From Nitriliruptorales bacterium (GTDB taxonomy: Bacteria; Actinomycetota; Nitriliruptoria; Euzebyales; Egibacteraceae): DNA of 6,103 nucleotides. The stretch is from contig SLNF01000344.1 in assembly GCA_007133145.1 (NCBI GenBank), positions 1-6,103 of the forward strand, written 5' to 3'. This document shows, piece by piece, positions 5,069-6,103 of this stretch. Positions within the stretch are counted from its first letter, which is position 1, and the number at the start of each line of letters is the position of its first letter. Both the position numbers and the translations under genes were made by a program. The notes below the pieces were generated by a model. The model saw only the letters and a list, made by a program, of their open reading frames with translations, searched no databases and was not told the DNA's origin.

Positions 5069-6028
5069 ATGGAGGCGTCCGCCAGGCTGTCGCGCACATC
5101 GCTGGCCGTGCTGCTCCTGCTCGGGCTCGCCATGGCGGCGCTGACGGCGTGCGCATCCGGCGACCCCGAGGAGGTCGCGAGCGCCACGCGGGCCCGCCCC
5201 GCCGAGGCCGACGGGGCCCCGTCGGCGCCGGAGCCCGGCTCGGCGCAGGGCAAGGACGGCGGGGCTGCCGCACCCGTCGAGACCCCCACCGAGGATGACG
5301 GGGACGAGGGGGACGACGAGCCCGAGGCGCCCCCCGAGGAGGCCGGGGACCCCGACGGCACGGGTGGGGCGCTCGACGGCGCGGTGATCGCGATCGACCC
5401 CGGCCACAACGGCGGCAACGCCGCGCACCCGGACATCATCAACGCCCCCGTCGATGCGGGCGGCTTCACGAAGGCCTGCAACACCGTCGGGGCCGCCACC
5501 GACGACGGCTACAGCGAGGCGCGGGTGAACCTCGAGGTGAGCCTCGCCCTCCGTGATCTCCTCGTCGCCGAGGGCGCGACGGTGCACCTCTCGCGCGAGG
5601 ACGACGACGGGGTCGGACCCTGCATCGACGAGCGCGGCCGCTTCGCCGGCGAGGTGGGCGCCGACCTGCTCCTGTCGGTCCACGCCGACGGGGCCGCGCC
5701 GGAGGCCCACGGCTTCCACGTCATCCGCCCCGGCCTCGTCGAGGGCTACACCGAGGGCATCGTCGGGGAGTCCGCGGTCCTCGCCGAGGCCGTCCGCGAC
5801 GCCCTGCGCGCCGGCGGGCTGACCCCGGCGACCTACGTCGGCGAGGCGGGGCTCGTCGAGCGCGGCGACCTCGGCACGCTCAACCACGCCGCGGTCCCCG
5901 CGGTTCTCGTCGAGCTCGGCAACCTCCGCCACGCCGGCGACGCAGCGCTGCTCACCGACCCCGCCGGCCAGGCCGAGGTGGCCGGCCATCTCCTCGCGGG
6001 ACTCGCCGCCTACCTCGCGAGACGCTGA
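5069..6028 (+). CDS. Lipoprotein N-acetylmuramoyl-L-alanine amidase (Amidase_3)
   Basis: The 319-residue product should cleave the bond between N-acetylmuramic acid and L-alanine of peptidoglycan stems, acting outside the membrane. Residues 1-28 form a lipoprotein signal: Arg at 6 and 9, a hydrophobic core (12-25), and lipobox LTAC with Cys28 as the lipidated residue. Residues 29-100 are a disordered Ala/Pro-rich, then strongly acidic, linker. The catalytic domain runs from about 104 to 319. Likely zinc ligands are His113 (DPGHNG), Glu150 (YSEARVN) and His205 (SVHAD), with catalytic Glu282 (VELGNL). Cys137 and Cys185 sit where the Mycobacterium tuberculosis amidase Rv3717/Ami1 has a cysteine pair (recalled, not aligned), suggesting a disulfide. 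No cell-wall-binding repeat is present; the lipid anchor and linker would position it. ATG 5069 is chosen over TTG 5033 because the signal peptide and promoter fit it, and the TTG is part of the -35 element. Confidence 0.92.
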   Translation: MEASARLSRTSLAVLLLLGLAMAALTACASGDPEEVASATRARPAEADGAPSAPEPGSAQGKDGGAAAPVETPTEDDGDEGDDEPEAPPEEAGDPDGTGGALDGAVIAIDPGHNGGNAAHPDIINAPVDAGGFTKACNTVGAATDDGYSEARVNLEVSLALRDLLVAEGATVHLSREDDDGVGPCIDERGRFAGEVGADLLLSVHADGAAPEAHGFHVIRPGLVEGYTEGIVGESAVLAEAVRDALRAGGLTPATYVGEAGLVERGDLGTLNHAAVPAVLVELGNLRHAGDAALLTDPAGQAEVAGHLLAGLAAYLARR

Positions 6029-6043
6029 GCGGCTGACGCGGCA

Positions 6044-6061
6044 GCGGCCGCCCGGGGCCGC
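6044..6061 (+). terminator. GC-rich hairpin after the amidase gene
   Basis: GCGGCC (6044-6049) and GGCCGC (6056-6061) are perfect inverted repeats around a 6-nt loop, 15 nt after the amidase stop. No T-run follows. It is a plausible terminator for the amidase, or for a convergent gene beyond the right edge. The remaining bases to 6103 are GCC-rich and show nothing I can assign. Confidence 0.4.
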
Positions 6062-6103
6062 GAGGGACCCGACGCCGCCACCCGGGTCGCCAACGCCGCC
6101 GCC

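Noticed and set aside
5006..5989. A 327-codon minus-strand frame opposite the amidase
   Set aside because: It is a shadow of the amidase gene, which has a signal peptide, zinc ligands and catalytic Glu in the plus frame.
1..6103. CRISPR array, tRNA/rRNA genes, insertion sequence ends or toxin-antitoxin pair
   Set aside because: I looked for regularly spaced repeats, cloverleaf-like signatures, transposase motifs and paired small overlapping genes and found none that hold up.

Overview
The window is very GC-rich (third codon positions in the confident genes are almost always G or C). It encodes a divergent RsbW-like anti-sigma factor overlapping a SigB/SigF/SigG-class sigma factor, an Lhr helicase and an Rv3717/Ami1-like amidase. 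This combination points to an actinomycete-type Gram-positive bacterium (Actinomycetota), possibly from a lineage outside the well-studied genera. This is inferred from protein character only; no marker RNA gene is present.

Layout. Positions 1-2794 (minus) hold the N-terminal 931 residues of a large Lhr-type ATP-dependent helicase that runs off the left edge. Positions 2795-3465 have no confidently identified gene. This stretch contains a cluster of CCCACG/CACGTG motifs, one weak small ORF (3047-3310, plus) and a weak hairpin. Positions 3466-3678 (minus) encode a 70-residue, Ala/Gln-rich, probably helical protein of unknown function. Divergent from it, 3809-4195 (plus) encodes an RsbW-like protein whose stop overlaps the start of the sigma factor gene at 4192-4953 (plus) by 4 nt. 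After a hairpin-rich gap, 5069-6028 (plus) encodes a lipoprotein N-acetylmuramoyl-L-alanine amidase. A GC-rich hairpin follows it, and the last 40 or so bases are unassigned.

How the genes relate. The anti-sigma/sigma pair is the one clear functional unit: the two proteins should be made in matched amounts by translational coupling, with the RsbW-like protein expected to hold the sigma factor inactive until a signal arrives. No anti-anti-sigma (RsbV/STAS) or RsbU/PP2C phosphatase gene is visible, so the input must be encoded elsewhere. The amidase has its own apparent promoter and need not be co-transcribed. Two genes (lhr and the amidase) have a -10-like hexamer only 6-7 nt before the start codon, which suggests leaderless mRNAs; this is common in Actinomycetota.

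I found no clear evidence of a new multi-gene system, mobile element, CRISPR array or RNA gene. The items most worth a second look are the CCCACG array upstream of lhr, the uncharacterised 70-aa gene divergent from the sigma operon, the degenerate ATP-binding motifs of the anti-sigma factor, and the in-frame 27-bp tandem repeat inside lhr.
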